64,000 bases of DNA from Caenorhabditis remanei (taxonomy: Eukaryota > Nematoda > Chromadorea > Rhabditida > Rhabditidae): contig NC_071331.1 of the NCBI RefSeq assembly GCF_010183535.1, positions 17,174,001-17,238,000 on the forward strand, written 5' to 3'. The notes below the pieces were generated by a model. That model was not told the origin of the DNA. It ran no database searches and worked only from the letters and a program-made list of their open reading frames with translations. The translations under genes were made by a program, and so were the position numbers. Positions 1-10,579 of this stretch are shown piece after piece (the first letter of the stretch is position 1; each line of letters starts with the position of its first letter).

Positions 1-898
1 GTATCGTAAAACAAAACTTAATTTCAAATTTTTAATCCATTGAACTGGAAAATGAAACTAGAATCGAAAGACATTTAAATATTCTCACATGGCCCCGAAA
101 GGCTACTATTTCTTCTTTTCTTTGGGTCTCTTCGTAGCGTCTGTCAGGAGAGAGAGAAAGAGAGAAATATGCATACGGCACCAAGTCTAGGCCAAACTTT
201 AGGTCCACACAAGTCTAGGCACGGGTTTTCAACAAGTCTAAGCTCAACCTTACCAAGCAGCAAAGGAGTTCACAGAGTGCCACCAAGTTTTGGCCCATAT
301 TTGAACATTTTTCTGTAGCATGTTTCCATGTAGTATTTTTTCAAAAATCTAAGAAAACTTCCTGTAAATACAGAGAAAGAGAACGGAAGCTTTAAAAGTT
401 AAAAGATATTCAAATTCTGCGACCACGAATCAGACTGCTCACAAGTCTTTCACAAACCTTCCAAAAGTTTAGAATTTACTTTACGAAACTCTTGTGGAAG
501 ACTCGTGCAAGACTTAGCGACCACCACCGAGTATACATACGAGATGATAAATTGTCAATTCAAGATGTGTACTATCATTCAGTTCAAGTTTGTACCAACC
601 CAATACAGAAATTTTTGATTTGGAACAGCACCAAAATTAATACTCTCTTATCGTTTTTCCTGTAATGTCGCAATATGTTTCAGAATTTATTGGAAGCGAT
701 GAGGAATGTACATATAAGAACATACAAGTAACATCATAATATCTTCGGATTTTATTCTGAAATGATTGAATGCTAAAAGAGTTTTACTTGCTTACAAAAT
801 AAACTTTCAACCAATGGCCAAATTCCGATTTAATACAAATTAGTGTTTCACAGTATTCGTTTTGTTTTCTGAGCTGTTACTCTTAAAACTTAGGTAGA
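1..898. other. 3' flank of SUN gene A, inverted copy of 14431-14900
   Basis: No gene is seen here. Read on the minus strand, positions 1-177 and 536-720 match the DNA downstream of the plus-strand SUN gene at 12959-14430, for example the stretch around 560-600 against 14660-14700 and the stretch around 120-170 against 14705-14755. The two SUN genes were therefore copied together with their 3' flanks as an inverted duplication that runs off the left edge of the window. The match is broken by the insertion at 178-535. Confidence 0.7.
178..535. mobile_element. 358-bp insertion flanked by CATACG duplication
   Basis: CATACG occurs at 172-177 and again at 536-541. The related inverted copy near 14690-14705 has the uninterrupted site with a single CATACG. 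The insert begins GCACCAAGTCTAGG and ends CCGAGTATA, and it holds several loose repeats of ACAAGTCTAGG in its first 80 bases. No ORF or clear terminal inverted repeat is visible, so the class is unknown. It is called mobile only because of the filled/empty site comparison and the duplicated 6-mer. Confidence 0.5.
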
Positions 899-2368
899 TT
901 ATTTTCGTTTGCTGAACGAAATTTCTATTATTATTGCTATAAGGGTAAAAATAACAGTGATTAAAATGACAGAAAAGATTATAAGTAAGATGGAGAAAAC
1001 AATTGTTTCAATGTTGGTGTCTTGAATGAGACATTCATTACAGCATTCCGGACATTCAGTGCAGCAGTCATTCGAGTAAAGTACCGTGCAATTCTTGTAG
1101 TCAAACTGGAAACAATTTCAATTATTATATGATTTAATATTTAGAAAACAAACCATATTGTAAGTCCACGATTTATGATGATAGTCATAAGTGAGTTCAG
1201 AACAAGTTTCAGCCTGTTTCAGAGTCCTCTCTTTAACTTTCGGAACTTCTTTTGTCTCTCCGTAGACTCGAATCGAATGAGCACAAGTTTTCATGACATT
1301 TCCATGATTTTGACGAAAATGAAATTGAATTTTTCCAATTGAAGAATGATTTTTATTGAATGGAATTGAGCAGAATTGTTCTTTTTTGTTGTCACTAGTT
1401 GCTTTATATTCACAATTTGTGGCAAGTGGTTCTAGATTGTTACAGTAGTAATCGAGACAAGCCTGTGTTAAAATCAATTAAATACTCACTAGATAATGAA
1501 TAAACTCACAAGTACATCATATCTCCTCGGTGCACCATCTGGAACTATTCCTGACCCTTTCGAGTGTTGATAAGACACTGAAATTGGTCTGATATACTTT
1601 GCCAAATCAATAGTCAGAATTGGATTCTCCTCATTTGAACACCATGCTTTATCTGATGGTGGATCAGATCTATCAATCAATACATAACCACTTTGATCTC
1701 TTCCAAAAAATGGATTATTGTCTGAATTGGATGATCGACTCGAATCAACTGTTGCTCCGAGAATAAGACTTGCTGCATTCATTTGGAATACTGAATTATT
1801 TGGAGATGAATTCACTTCATTTGGGATGACTTGTTTCGGATATTCTTTTGATTTCTGATTTATCTCAATCGATGGATTCTTGATATCTTTGATCACTTCT
1901 TCAACTAATTCTTCTAATTTCTTATTTCCAGTGTTGTCATTGGAATCGGTTCGTTTGGAAGCTCGATTAGATTCAATATCTAGTTTGAAGTTTCGGAATT
2001 CCGATTGAATACTTGAAATCTGAAATCAACTTAATCATAAATCTGTTTCTGTTTGATATTCCATTACCAATTCAATAGTTTTATCATTCTGAGATGAAAT
2101 ATGGTATTGTTTCCATAGAATCAAAACGAGACAAATCGAAAACAGCAATTCCAGAATCATATAATGACGAAGTCTATTTCTGATCCATTCATACCTGAAT
2201 ACTCTTTGTTTTTTCAAATTTGAAATAATTCCAGACTTACCATATTTCTTTTTTTGTTGTCGATTCTTCGATTTGAAATCTATCTTTCTGAAGTTTGAAA
2301 GTGACATTTGAAGATACTTCTGAGCCATATGCTGACTCAGAATCTCTTCCAAACGATGTTTTATCCAT
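899..2368 (-). CDS. SUN-domain membrane protein, copy A (426 aa)
   Basis: SUN proteins sit in the inner nuclear membrane or ER and bind KASH-type partners in the lumen through the SUN domain. Exons on the minus strand are 2368-2241, 2194-2068, 2019-1510, 1462-1154 and 1105-899, with open frame at every junction. Residues 1-43 are a polar N terminus, about 54-73 a membrane anchor, 86-160 a charged coiled-coil-like linker and 166-324 the SUN domain, with the typical YVLIDR, KAWC, ISVSYQHSK and KIQFHFRQNHGN blocks. After the SUN domain comes a Cys-rich tail starting at residue 372 (CCTECPECCNEC), then a second hydrophobic segment at about 393-418. Residue 240 is Gly where every other copy in the array has Trp (HSKGSG against HSKWSG), so this copy may be weakened. 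It is closest to the copy at 12959-14430, of which it is an inverted duplicate. Confidence 0.85.
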
Positions 2369-2497
2369 TTTCAATTTTGATTCATTTGAATAAAATCTGT
2401 TTAAAAAAAGTTAAGATCAATACAAAGGAAGAAAGTTTCAGATAAAAAAGACGAAGTTGAAAAACAACAGAATCATTGAAAATGCTCCATTGATTAT

Positions 2498-2662
2498 TCA
2501 CAGTTTGTTTAGCTCTTGAGCAGGAAGAAAGAGTCTTCTCCGTTCACGAGGGACCATTTGAATACCGACTACTGTCGGATGGAGCATGTTTGCATATTTC
2601 TCCGCGTCTCTTCTTATTGTACGATCTCTCAATTGAAATCTGGGATCCTCGTCAAGATTCAT
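2498..2662 (-). pseudogene. Truncated copy of the small ORF upstream of SUN genes
   Basis: This matches the 95-residue ORF at 8550-8837 base for base over most of its length, starting with the same MNLDEDPR. A TGA at 2500-2498 stops it after 54 codons, where the intact copy reads an Arg codon (AGA). The predicted membrane segment is therefore lost. Like the intact copy, it lies directly upstream of a SUN gene, here 899-2368. Confidence 0.55.
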
Positions 2663-2805
2663 GAGGTGGGAACTAAATCAACTGAAAAGAAATGTGCATG
2701 AGATTTTTCAAATGATGTTCATAAAAACATGAAAGGGTTTTCGAAATAAAAGCAGTCTTCTGATCAATGAAGTTTTTCAGTTCAGAGAATCATCACTATC
2801 TCCAT

Positions 2806-2962
2806 TCCAATTATGTGAATGAAATTGAATTTCTCCAATTGAAGAATGATTTTTATTGAATGGAATTGAGCAGAATTGCTCTTGTTCGTGGTCTCTAGTT
2901 GCTCTATATTTACAATTTGAGACAAGTGGTTCTAGATTGTTACAGTAGTAGTCGAGACAAGC
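2806..2962 (-). pseudogene. SUN-gene exon 4 fragment
   Basis: On the minus strand this reads as the first half of SUN exon 4 (CLDYYCNNLEPL, NCKYRAT, FCSIPFNKNHSS, IQFH), then leaves homology near 2806. Its 3' flank (2700-2805) matches 8870-8985, and its 5' side joins unrelated DNA at about 2963. No anchor, SUN exon 3 or Cys tail accompanies it. A 64-codon ORF at 2973-3167 on the same strand lies just upstream but resembles nothing I recognise. Confidence 0.75.
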
Positions 2963-4271
2963 TTCGATTACATCATCTAGAACCATTTAACGAAAGCCAA
3001 GAGTCTTTATACTTCCATCCATGTATTTTTTCGAACTTTTTATGAAGTGATAGATGATTACCAGTTTGAAGAGTGATGGTTATTAATTTTCTTAGTAATA
3101 AGAAAAACTCATCTTTGCTTAGTCTCTCATAGTCTATTTGTCCAATTTGTTTGCAGAGTCTGTCCATGGAACATATTGATCATTGTGGTACGACGCGGTT
3201 GCATCACGTTCCATTCGTCACTACAGCAGTTACATTATCAAAGCTTTACAGCAAATTATATTCCGTGTTCTTCATCTGAAATGACCACAAACTCATCATT
3301 TTCTTTATTCAAACTCCCATTTGTTGTTCTTAAAAAAATAAGTTCAAACTGGACATCTTTAGACATGTAAGTATTTTGAAAAATGATCGTAATTAATGAA
3401 AATTATTTCAGACTTTTGATCTCATATGCTTCAAGACGAACTTCAATTATTTTTCATTCAATTGTTCCTAAAAATAGATTTAAAATGGATGTACATTTTT
3501 GGATGAAAGCATGTGTGCGCATATACGATTCGAACGAAGACAATTTTATGGATATACCATTCGAGCAAAGAAATACTATTGACTGGAACGATATAGATCT
3601 AGTGTTTGATTTCATTTTCGAAGACAGAAGTATTGCTCAAATAATAAGCGTAATGGATCGCACTTATTACGTCTTGAACCTGGAAATTCGTTGCTTAAAT
3701 ATCAATAACAGCCATTGCTTGGGAAGCGTGCCACAAATTTTAAAGTGGTTGAATTTCCGCCAACGATCTGTTGAAATCGTGCTATTAGACTACAACAGAC
3801 CAAACGATGATGAATTTATTTTAATATTGGAAAGTTTGAAAATAACCAGAACTCTTCAAATGGAAATTCATCCATCATCACATAAAATCAAACCTTTTGA
3901 TCCAAAGTTCGAAATGGACTACTTATGGATGAAAGGAGGCAGAACGAATCCTTGGATTTCTTTGGATAATATAATGACATTCGATTGCATTCATATTGAT
4001 TTAGGATGCTTCTCATTCACATCATCTGATATGAACAAATATTTAAAAGCATGGATCAACGGATGCAATTACAGAATGGAGTATCTTTTTCTAGGTCTCA
4101 GATTGTTAGACCACGAAATACTGATTCATGGAATAGAAGTAGAAGAAATTGAGTCTTCGATTACGAGAAGTTATAATAAGTAAGCTCCACTGATAAAAGT
4201 GCTGTAAAACCATTAACTCAATCAATTTCAGGAATCTTTCACAGCCATGCGTTTTTGAGGGCGGAACAAAC

Positions 4272-4461
4272 GGCACTGTTCTAGAACGCCGGAACGAAAA
4301 AAAAATCCCGGAACGAAAATAAAAAATCCCGGAACGAAAAAAAATCCCGGAACGAAAAAAAAATTCCGGAACGAAAAAAAAATCCCGGGACCAAAAAAAA
4401 ATCCCGGAACAAGAAAAAAATCCCGGAACGAAAATGTTCACTCTATTATTTGAATTTTTGC
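4272..4461 (+). repeat. Left inverted arm with tandem CCGGAACGAAAA units
   Basis: This is the left arm of the element. It pairs with 5847-6036 over its full 190 bases and contains about seven GA-rich units of 18-21 bases. The low-complexity reading frames through the arm are a by-product of the repeat. Confidence 0.85.
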
Positions 4462-5846
4462 GGAGTTATATTGTTCCAGAGTACCGAAAAGAAACTAGAA
4501 AAGTCCAACTGCTAGTCAGTACGGGTCCAAAAGAGATAACGGTTCTGAGAAAGTGGTGCAAAGTCCTACCAGCAAGTCATCAGCTGGTTGCCATTAACTC
4601 AGAATCTTAAGTCCTCTTGTAGCAAAAAAAAATGTTGGTTCAAGTTCAGATCCAGTAGGCAAAGAACTTGAAAACACTGGCTGAAAAGTCAACAAGTTTT
4701 CTTTTTATAGTCAATTCTTTAATAATTCTTCAACAAGTCTACTTAAAGTATCATCTCTTCATCAATCATCTCAAACACCAGAAGAAAGCCCAACGACAAT
4801 CCACCATTCACATCTTTTCCTCAAGGATTCAAGAATTCGTCGAACAACTGAAAAAAGCCAGGAAGAAAAAGTCATATACTTCCCCAGTCAGATCTTCAGA
4901 AAGGTTACGGATAAGTTAGTCAAAAAGAAGAAGCCTAGAACATCAGTCCCTCAGCTCGACCTCATAGTGGATTAACCGGATTCATCAACAAGAAGTCAAC
5001 GATTCCAGGATTCAGGAGCCAAGATGTCAACGTCAAACCCTCCTAATAGGTGGAAGCACACAAGCAACTTCAGCTGAAACTCCAAAGAATTTCAACAACT
5101 TCATTGTTTGACAACTCATCTTCTGGACATAAAACTCCTGAAAGTTACAACCATTTGACCTACCACACTGGAATGAGCCTTCTGTGAAGGAGTTCTTCTG
5201 GACCGGTTATGGGAAAGTGAACAAGTCACAACTAGAAGTCATACCAGCCGCTTATTCCGACCAACTCCAGAAGCTAAGCCTCGCGACGAGGATAGTCACA
5301 AGAAACAACTTGGAGTAGCGAGGAAGTACACACAGAAGATAAAAACTTCAATACTAGTAGTCGTCAAAGGACAAGTTCAGTAGCAGCAGTCTAATTCCAA
5401 CTACTAAGGATCAAGAAAAGATCGAATAACACCCACAAGCAAGGAAGCTCGAGATTTGGGAATTCAGCTATGTGAGTATCAGCAATTTCAAAGTAAGACA
5501 CCACACTCTCCGACTACCAGCTAGCCGTCAACGGAAGGTAACAACTACCAGCTTGCACTAATCATACCAGCTAACCTATACAATAAAAGGTTTATCGATT
5601 TCTTTTTGTGTGCCTCTTTGAGATCACAATACACAGATAACAGTCAGTGCAACATCCTTAGGGTTGAGGGGCAGGTTTCCCTCAAACCTCCATAAAACTT
5701 CCTCGTAACAACTAAAGCTTCAAAAACCAAAAAACTCCTCAAAAATATAGAAAATCTAAACAATCCAAAAACAAAGGACAATGATAATGTTTTCCGGAAC
5801 TTAGTTGTATTGTTTATCATGTATTTCAAATAAACATTATATCTCG

Positions 5847-6036
5847 GCAAAAACTCAAATAATAGAATGAAAATTTTCGTTCCGGGATTTTTTTCTTGTT
5901 CCGGGATTTTTTTTTGGTCCCGGGATTTTTTTTTCGTTCCGGAATTTTTTTTTCGTTCCGGGATTTTTTTTCGTTCCGGGATTTTTTATTTTCGTTCCGG
6001 GATTTTTTTTTCGTTCCGGCGTTCTAGAACAGTGCC
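5847..6036 (-). repeat. Right inverted arm of the same element
   Basis: This is the reverse complement of 4272-4461, base-identical over the outer 160 bases or so and with scattered differences at the inner end. Confidence 0.85.
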
Positions 6037-6161
6037 GAACAAACATACGTAGAAAAGATGGAAAGTTGGCGACATTTCAACAAAAGATTGATCAAATTCA
6101 TACTGACCCAGAACAAATTTATCTGTTTCGAATGGTAGTGTGGCAAGAGAATTCTGAATGA

Positions 6162-7036
6162 CTTACAAAACTTGCAAAACTATTACTGTCTTACTATTTC
6201 CAGATGAAACATAGAATCTTTGAATGGGCTCACTGATTGTCCGATATTTTCTGTTTTTGCAAACCTACATTTGACAATATTAACCTGTTTTATATTCTTT
6301 ATACCGTGTAATAATTTAGATTATCAGACTACAGTACCGCTCAAAAGTATATCAAGTTTTCGTTTTTTGGTCATAACTTTTTTCAAAATAGTCGGAAAAA
6401 TGTCAGAAATGTTTTTGAAAAATATTGGTTCATTTTTTTGGAGCCGGGTCTTCAAATTTTTCACATGGGCCTTGCCGGGCAGAGCTGTCTTGTTCGGTTT
6501 CTTTGGTTTTCTTCTCTGTCTATTCCTGGCAACAATCGTTTTCTACTGTCTCGAGAGGTCCGAACAAGTATATCATCGTTAATTGAATTCATGAAATTTT
6601 CCCATGACAATCATTTTTTGCAATAAAATTGTACTTATTCACAATCTTTTTATTTTACCTGTTTTTTTTAAGGAGCGAATTCATTCGATTTCAAATGGAA
6701 AACGTGAATATTCTGGGGAGAGGTGTGAGAAAAAACTAAAAGTTGTCAAGATCCGATGGTTGTTTCAGGATTTGAACAACGTTCATTTTACTACTTCGAA
6801 TTCGTTCGGATTCTTCTTTAATGTTTCCAAAACTAATTGAAATTGGCTTTTTCAATTTCCCTCATATTTCCGTCGGTGATTTTAAATACTCAAAAAAAAC
6901 GGTTGAATTGTATGGAATAACATAAACCTTTTATTCATAAAAAATAAAATTTCAAATCTTTCAATGATTCAGCTTACAGAATTCAATTTAATTTTTCGAG
7001 ATCACACTTCTTTTCCTCTCTTTTCATAGATAATAT
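6162..7036. other. Intergenic DNA with a possible mariner-like end
   Basis: No gene is seen. Positions 6331-6375 (TACAGTACCGCTCAAAAG, then an AT-rich run around GGTCATAACTTTTTT) resemble the terminal repeats of nematode Tc1/mariner elements, but no matching inverted end was found nearby. The short ORFs between 6220 and 6840 show no family features. Confidence 0.3.
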
Positions 7037-8536
7037 TTACTTCAACTCGTTTTTCAGTCTAATCATTTCGTTCGCATCCTCAATGGCCTCTTGAACTGCA
7101 CAATATATTATTAAACCTACGAATAAAGCCAATAAAATTGAAATAAGAATCAGACAAGAATTTCCTATTGTACTCCAGTTGGTGTCTTGAATGAGACATT
7201 CATCACAGCATTCCGGGCATTCAGTACAGCAGTCATTCGAGTAAAGAATCGTGCAATTCTTGTAGTCTAACTGGAAACAATTTCTATTATTATATGGTTT
7301 AATATTTAGAAAACAAACCATATTGTAAGTCCACGATTTATGATGATAGTCATAAGTGAGTTCAGAACAAGTTTCAGCCTGTTTCAGAGTCCTCTCTTTA
7401 ACTTTTGGAACTTCTTTTGTCTCTCCGTAGACTCGAATCGAATGAGCACAAGTTTTCATGACATTTCCATGATTTTGACGAAAATGAAATTGAATTTTTC
7501 CAATTGAAGAATGATTTTTATTGAATGGAATTGAGCAGAATTGTTCTTTTTTGTTGTCACTAGTTGCTTTATATTCACAATTTGTGGCAAGTGGTTCTAG
7601 ATTGTTACAGTAGTAATCGAGACAAGCCTGTGATATTTAAAATTAATTGAATACTCTCGAGATAATGACTAAACTCACAAGTACATCATATCTGCTCGGT
7701 GCACCATCTGGAACAATTCCAGACCATTTCGAATGTTGATAAGACACTGAAATTGGTCTGATATACTTTGCCAAATCAATAGTCAGAATTGGATTCTCCT
7801 CATTTGAACACCATGCTTTATCTGATGGTGGATTAGATCTATCAATCAATACATAACCACTTTGATCTCTTCCAAAAAATGGATTATTGTCTGAATTGGA
7901 TGATCGACTCGAATCAACTGTTGCTCCGAGAATAAGACTTGCTGCATTTATCAGGAAAACTGAATTATTTGGAGATGAATTCACTTCATTTGGGATGACT
8001 TGTTTCGGATATTCTTTTGATTTCTGATTTCTCTCAATCGATGGATTCTTGATATCTTTCATCACTTCTTCAACTAATTCTTCTAATTTCTTGTTTCCAG
8101 TGTTTTCATTGAAATCGGTTGGTTTGGAAGCTCTATTAGATTCAATATCTAGTTTGAAGTTTCGGAATTCCGATTGAATACTTGAAATCTGAAATCAACT
8201 TAATCATAAATCTGTTTCTGTTTGATATTCCATTACCAATTCAATAGTTTTATCATTCTGAGATGAAATATGGTATTGTTTCCATAGAATCAAAACGAGA
8301 CAAATCGAAAACAACAATTCCAGAATCATATAATGACGAAGTCTATTTCTGATCCATTCATACCTGAATATTCTTTGTTTTTCAAATTCAAAATAATTTC
8401 ACACTTACCATATTTCCTTTTTTGTTGTCGATTCTTCGATTTGAAATCTATCTTTCTGAAGTTTGAAAGTAGCATTTGAAGATACTTCTGAACCATATGC
8501 TGACTCGGAATCTCTTTCAAACGATGTTTTATCCAT
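7037..8536 (-). CDS. SUN-domain membrane protein, copy C (435 aa)
   Basis: Exons are 8536-8409, 8363-8237, 8188-7679, 7627-7319 and 7270-7037. Exons 1-4 are nearly identical to copy A (899-2368), including the start MDKTSF and the anchor segment, and the SUN Trp lost in copy A is present here (HSKWSG). The last exon differs after the Cys motif (CCTECPECCDEC): it carries a different hydrophobic segment (around ILISILLALFVGLIIY) and a longer charged tail ending NELK. The gene is thus a mosaic of shared front exons and its own end. A small ORF lies directly upstream at 8550-8837 on the same strand, only 13 bases before this ATG. Confidence 0.87.
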
Positions 8537-8549
8537 TTTCAATTTTGAT

Positions 8550-8837
8550 TCATTTGAATAAAATCTGTTTGAAAAAAGTTAAGATCAATACTTTGGTAAG
8601 AAATGAAAGTTTCAGATCAAAAGAAAAATAAGTTGAAAACAACAGTATTATTGACAAAGCGCCATTGATTATTCTCAGTTTGTGTAACTCTCGAGCAGGA
8701 AGAAAGGGTCTTCTCCGTTCACGAGGGACCATTTGAATACCGACTACTGTCGGATGGAGCATGTTTGCATATTTCTCCGCGTCTCTTCTTATTGTACGAT
8801 CTCTCAATTGATATCTGGGATCCTCGTCAAGATTCAT
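8550..8837 (-). CDS. Small single-span ORF upstream of SUN copy C (95 aa)
   Basis: I do not recognise this protein. It has a basic, Arg-rich N-terminal half (RDRTIRRD, then PRERRRP) and a hydrophobic stretch around residues 56-75 (INGALSIILLFSTYF). Copies of this DNA also precede SUN copy A (2498-2662, with a stop) and, more degenerate, SUN copy E (about 12700-12850), so it travels with the SUN genes. It could be a separate small membrane protein, a decayed older gene, or an alternative 5' exon. A good splice donor leading into the SUN exons was not found. The real-gene case is weak. Confidence 0.35.
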   Translation of the reverse strand: MNLDEDPRYQLRDRTIRRDAEKYANMLHPTVVGIQMVPRERRRPFLPARELHKLRIINGALSIILLFSTYFSFDLKLSFLTKVLILTFFKQILFK

Positions 8838-9165
8838 GAGGTGGGAACTAAATCAACTGAAAAGAAATGTGCATGGGATTTTAGTATGGTTTTCATATAG
8901 AGATGAAAGGGTTCTTGAAATAAAAAGCAGTTTTCTGATCAATGAAGTTTTTTCAGTTCAGAGAATCCTCACTATCTTCATTAGGAACCTCCGAATTGTG
9001 CTTGAACCAATAAAACGTTGAAAAGTGTTGTCATATTTTATCAATGAAATTTCGACAAAGGATTTGAAAAAAGGCGAGCAGTACAACACTATAAAAATCA
9101 AAAAAGGTTTAAACAAGAGAAGTAGAATATGATATTTAAAACACTAAATTATCTTGGTTAATGAG

Positions 9166-10579
9166 CTACAGAGCGAAACATAAAAGAACGACGATAGCGA
9201 AAACAGAAAATAGAGCTAGAGCACACAGAACCCCGAGTGCACATTGACTCAGTATTTCAGAGTTCATATCTTTGATAAAACATTCATTGCAACATTCCGG
9301 ACAGTCTTCACAACATTCATTCAAGTAGAGCACTTCACAACTTTTGTAATCGAGCTGAAACTAATTCAAGTTATATCGAATATTATTTGAACAAACCATG
9401 TGGTAAGTGAATGAATTGTGGCGAAAATCATAAGTGAGCTCTCTACATGTTTCAGCTTCTTTCGGCGTCTTGGGTGCCAGTGTTATGATTTTTTTGGCTT
9501 CCCCTTGCACTCGAATTGTATGAGCACAAGTTTTCACGACATTTCCATGGTTTTGACGGAAATGAAATTGAATTTTTCCAATTGAAGAATGATTTTTATT
9601 GAATGGAATTGAGCAGAATTGTTCTTGTTCGTTGTCTCTAGTTGCTCTATATTCACAATTTGAGACAAGTGGTTCTAGATTGTTACAGTAGTAATCGAGA
9701 CAGGCCTGAATGAATAAAAATGAATTGAATACTCTCGAGATAATGAATAAACTCACAAATACATCATATCTCCTCGGTGCACCATCTGGAACAATTCCAG
9801 ACCATTTCGAATGTTGATAAGACACTGAAATTGGTCTGATATACTTTGCCAAATCAATAGTCAGAATTGGATTCTCCTCATTTGAACACCATGCTTTATC
9901 TGATGGTGGATCAAATCTATCAATCAATACATAACCACTTTGATCTCTTCCAAAAAATGGATTATTGTCTGAACTGGATGATCGACTCGAATCAACTGTT
10001 GCTCCGAGAATAAGACTTGCTGCATTCATTTGGTTTCCTGGAAACTCCCTCAATGAATTCTTCTGATCCCTGAATGGATGTTCCGGAATTTTCTTCAATT
10101 TATTTATTTTTCCAGCTGAAGAACTTTCAAAATCTTCAATTACTTCTTCATCATATTTCTCATCCTCTCTGTTGGATTGTATTTTGGATTCAATATCTAA
10201 CTTGAAGGTTTTCAATTCCGATTGAATATTTGATATCTGAAAAATGAAAAATAAATCATAAATTGCCCGATTACGTCTTACGAATTCATGATTTCTTTCA
10301 TTTTGTGATAAACTTTGGTGTAATTTTGATATAACCAGCACAATACAGATTAAAACGAACAATTCCAGAATCATATGACGTCGAACTCGTTGTTTAATCC
10401 ATTCATACCTGAAAAACTCTTTTTTTTTGAGTTATATTTCACACTTACCATATTTCTTGTTTTGATGTCGATTCTTCGATTTGAAATCTATCTTTCTGAA
10501 GATTAAATGTAGCATTTGAAGATTCTTCAGAGCCATATGCTGATTCAGAGTTTCCCCGAAGTAATATATGATCTCTCAT
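9166..10579 (-). CDS. SUN-domain membrane protein, copy D (411 aa)
   Basis: Exons are 10579-10449, 10408-10282, 10236-9757, 9705-9397 and 9354-9166. The start differs from copies A and C (MRDHILLRGN), but the reading frame then rejoins the family sequence (SESAYGSE). The anchor (LFVLICIVLVIS) and the coiled-coil linker are clearly diverged, whereas the SUN exon is almost identical to copies A and C. This contrast points to gene conversion of the SUN exon. The tail motif is CCEDCPECCNEC, followed by a hydrophobic segment rich in Ala, Leu and Val that ends at a TAG three residues after a Cys-Phe pair. Intron 2 happens to be open in frame. Confidence 0.87.

Larger units (their letters stand above)
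4272..6036. mobile_element. Non-autonomous DNA transposon with 190-bp inverted repeats
   Basis: The element begins GGCACTGTTCTAGAAC and ends with the exact inverse, GTTCTAGAACAGTGCC. It is flanked by a perfect 8-base duplication GAACAAAC (4264-4271 and 6037-6044). The inverted arms are 4272-4461 and 5847-6036, with only a few mismatches at their inner ends. Each arm is built largely of short tandem units of the form CCCGGAACGAAAAAAAAT, one of them variant (CCCGGGACC). The 1.4-kb core is A-rich and holds only short ORFs with no transposase motif, so the element must be mobilised in trans. An 8-base target duplication is typical of hAT and some other superfamilies. I cannot assign the family from the sequence alone. 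Confidence 0.85.
3281..6161 (+). pseudogene. F-box / FBA2-type protein gene split by a DNA transposon
   Basis: Exons are 3281-3366, 3412-4179 and 4232-6161, the last one interrupted by the element at 4272-6036. The N terminus is an F-box (FKLPFVVLKKI, then LISYASRR), followed by the 200-residue nematode F-box-associated domain; such proteins are SCF ubiquitin-ligase substrate adaptors. The second F-box gene in this window (44103-45324) has the same three-exon layout. If the element and one copy of the 8-base duplication are ignored, the frame continues through a conserved FEGG-xx-IRRKDGxLATxQQ block to a stop at 6159-6161 (336 codons in all). With the element present, the reading frame runs 16 codons into it and stops at 4320-4322, which removes the last 38 residues. 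The body is otherwise open, so the insertion looks recent or the truncated protein tolerated. Confidence 0.8.

Noticed and set aside
4106..4441. Phe-rich ORF across the left inverted arm
   Set aside because: It is a by-product of the poly(A)/GGAACG repeat units, and the same frame appears in the right arm at 5867-6052.
4668..4919. 83-codon ORF inside the inverted-repeat element
   Set aside because: It has no transposase-like motif, no homologous frame is visible elsewhere in the window, and it is short for chance in A-rich DNA.
6220..6840. Overlapping ORFs after the broken F-box gene
   Set aside because: They are hydrophobic by base composition, have no splice structure, and overlap a mariner-like terminal sequence.
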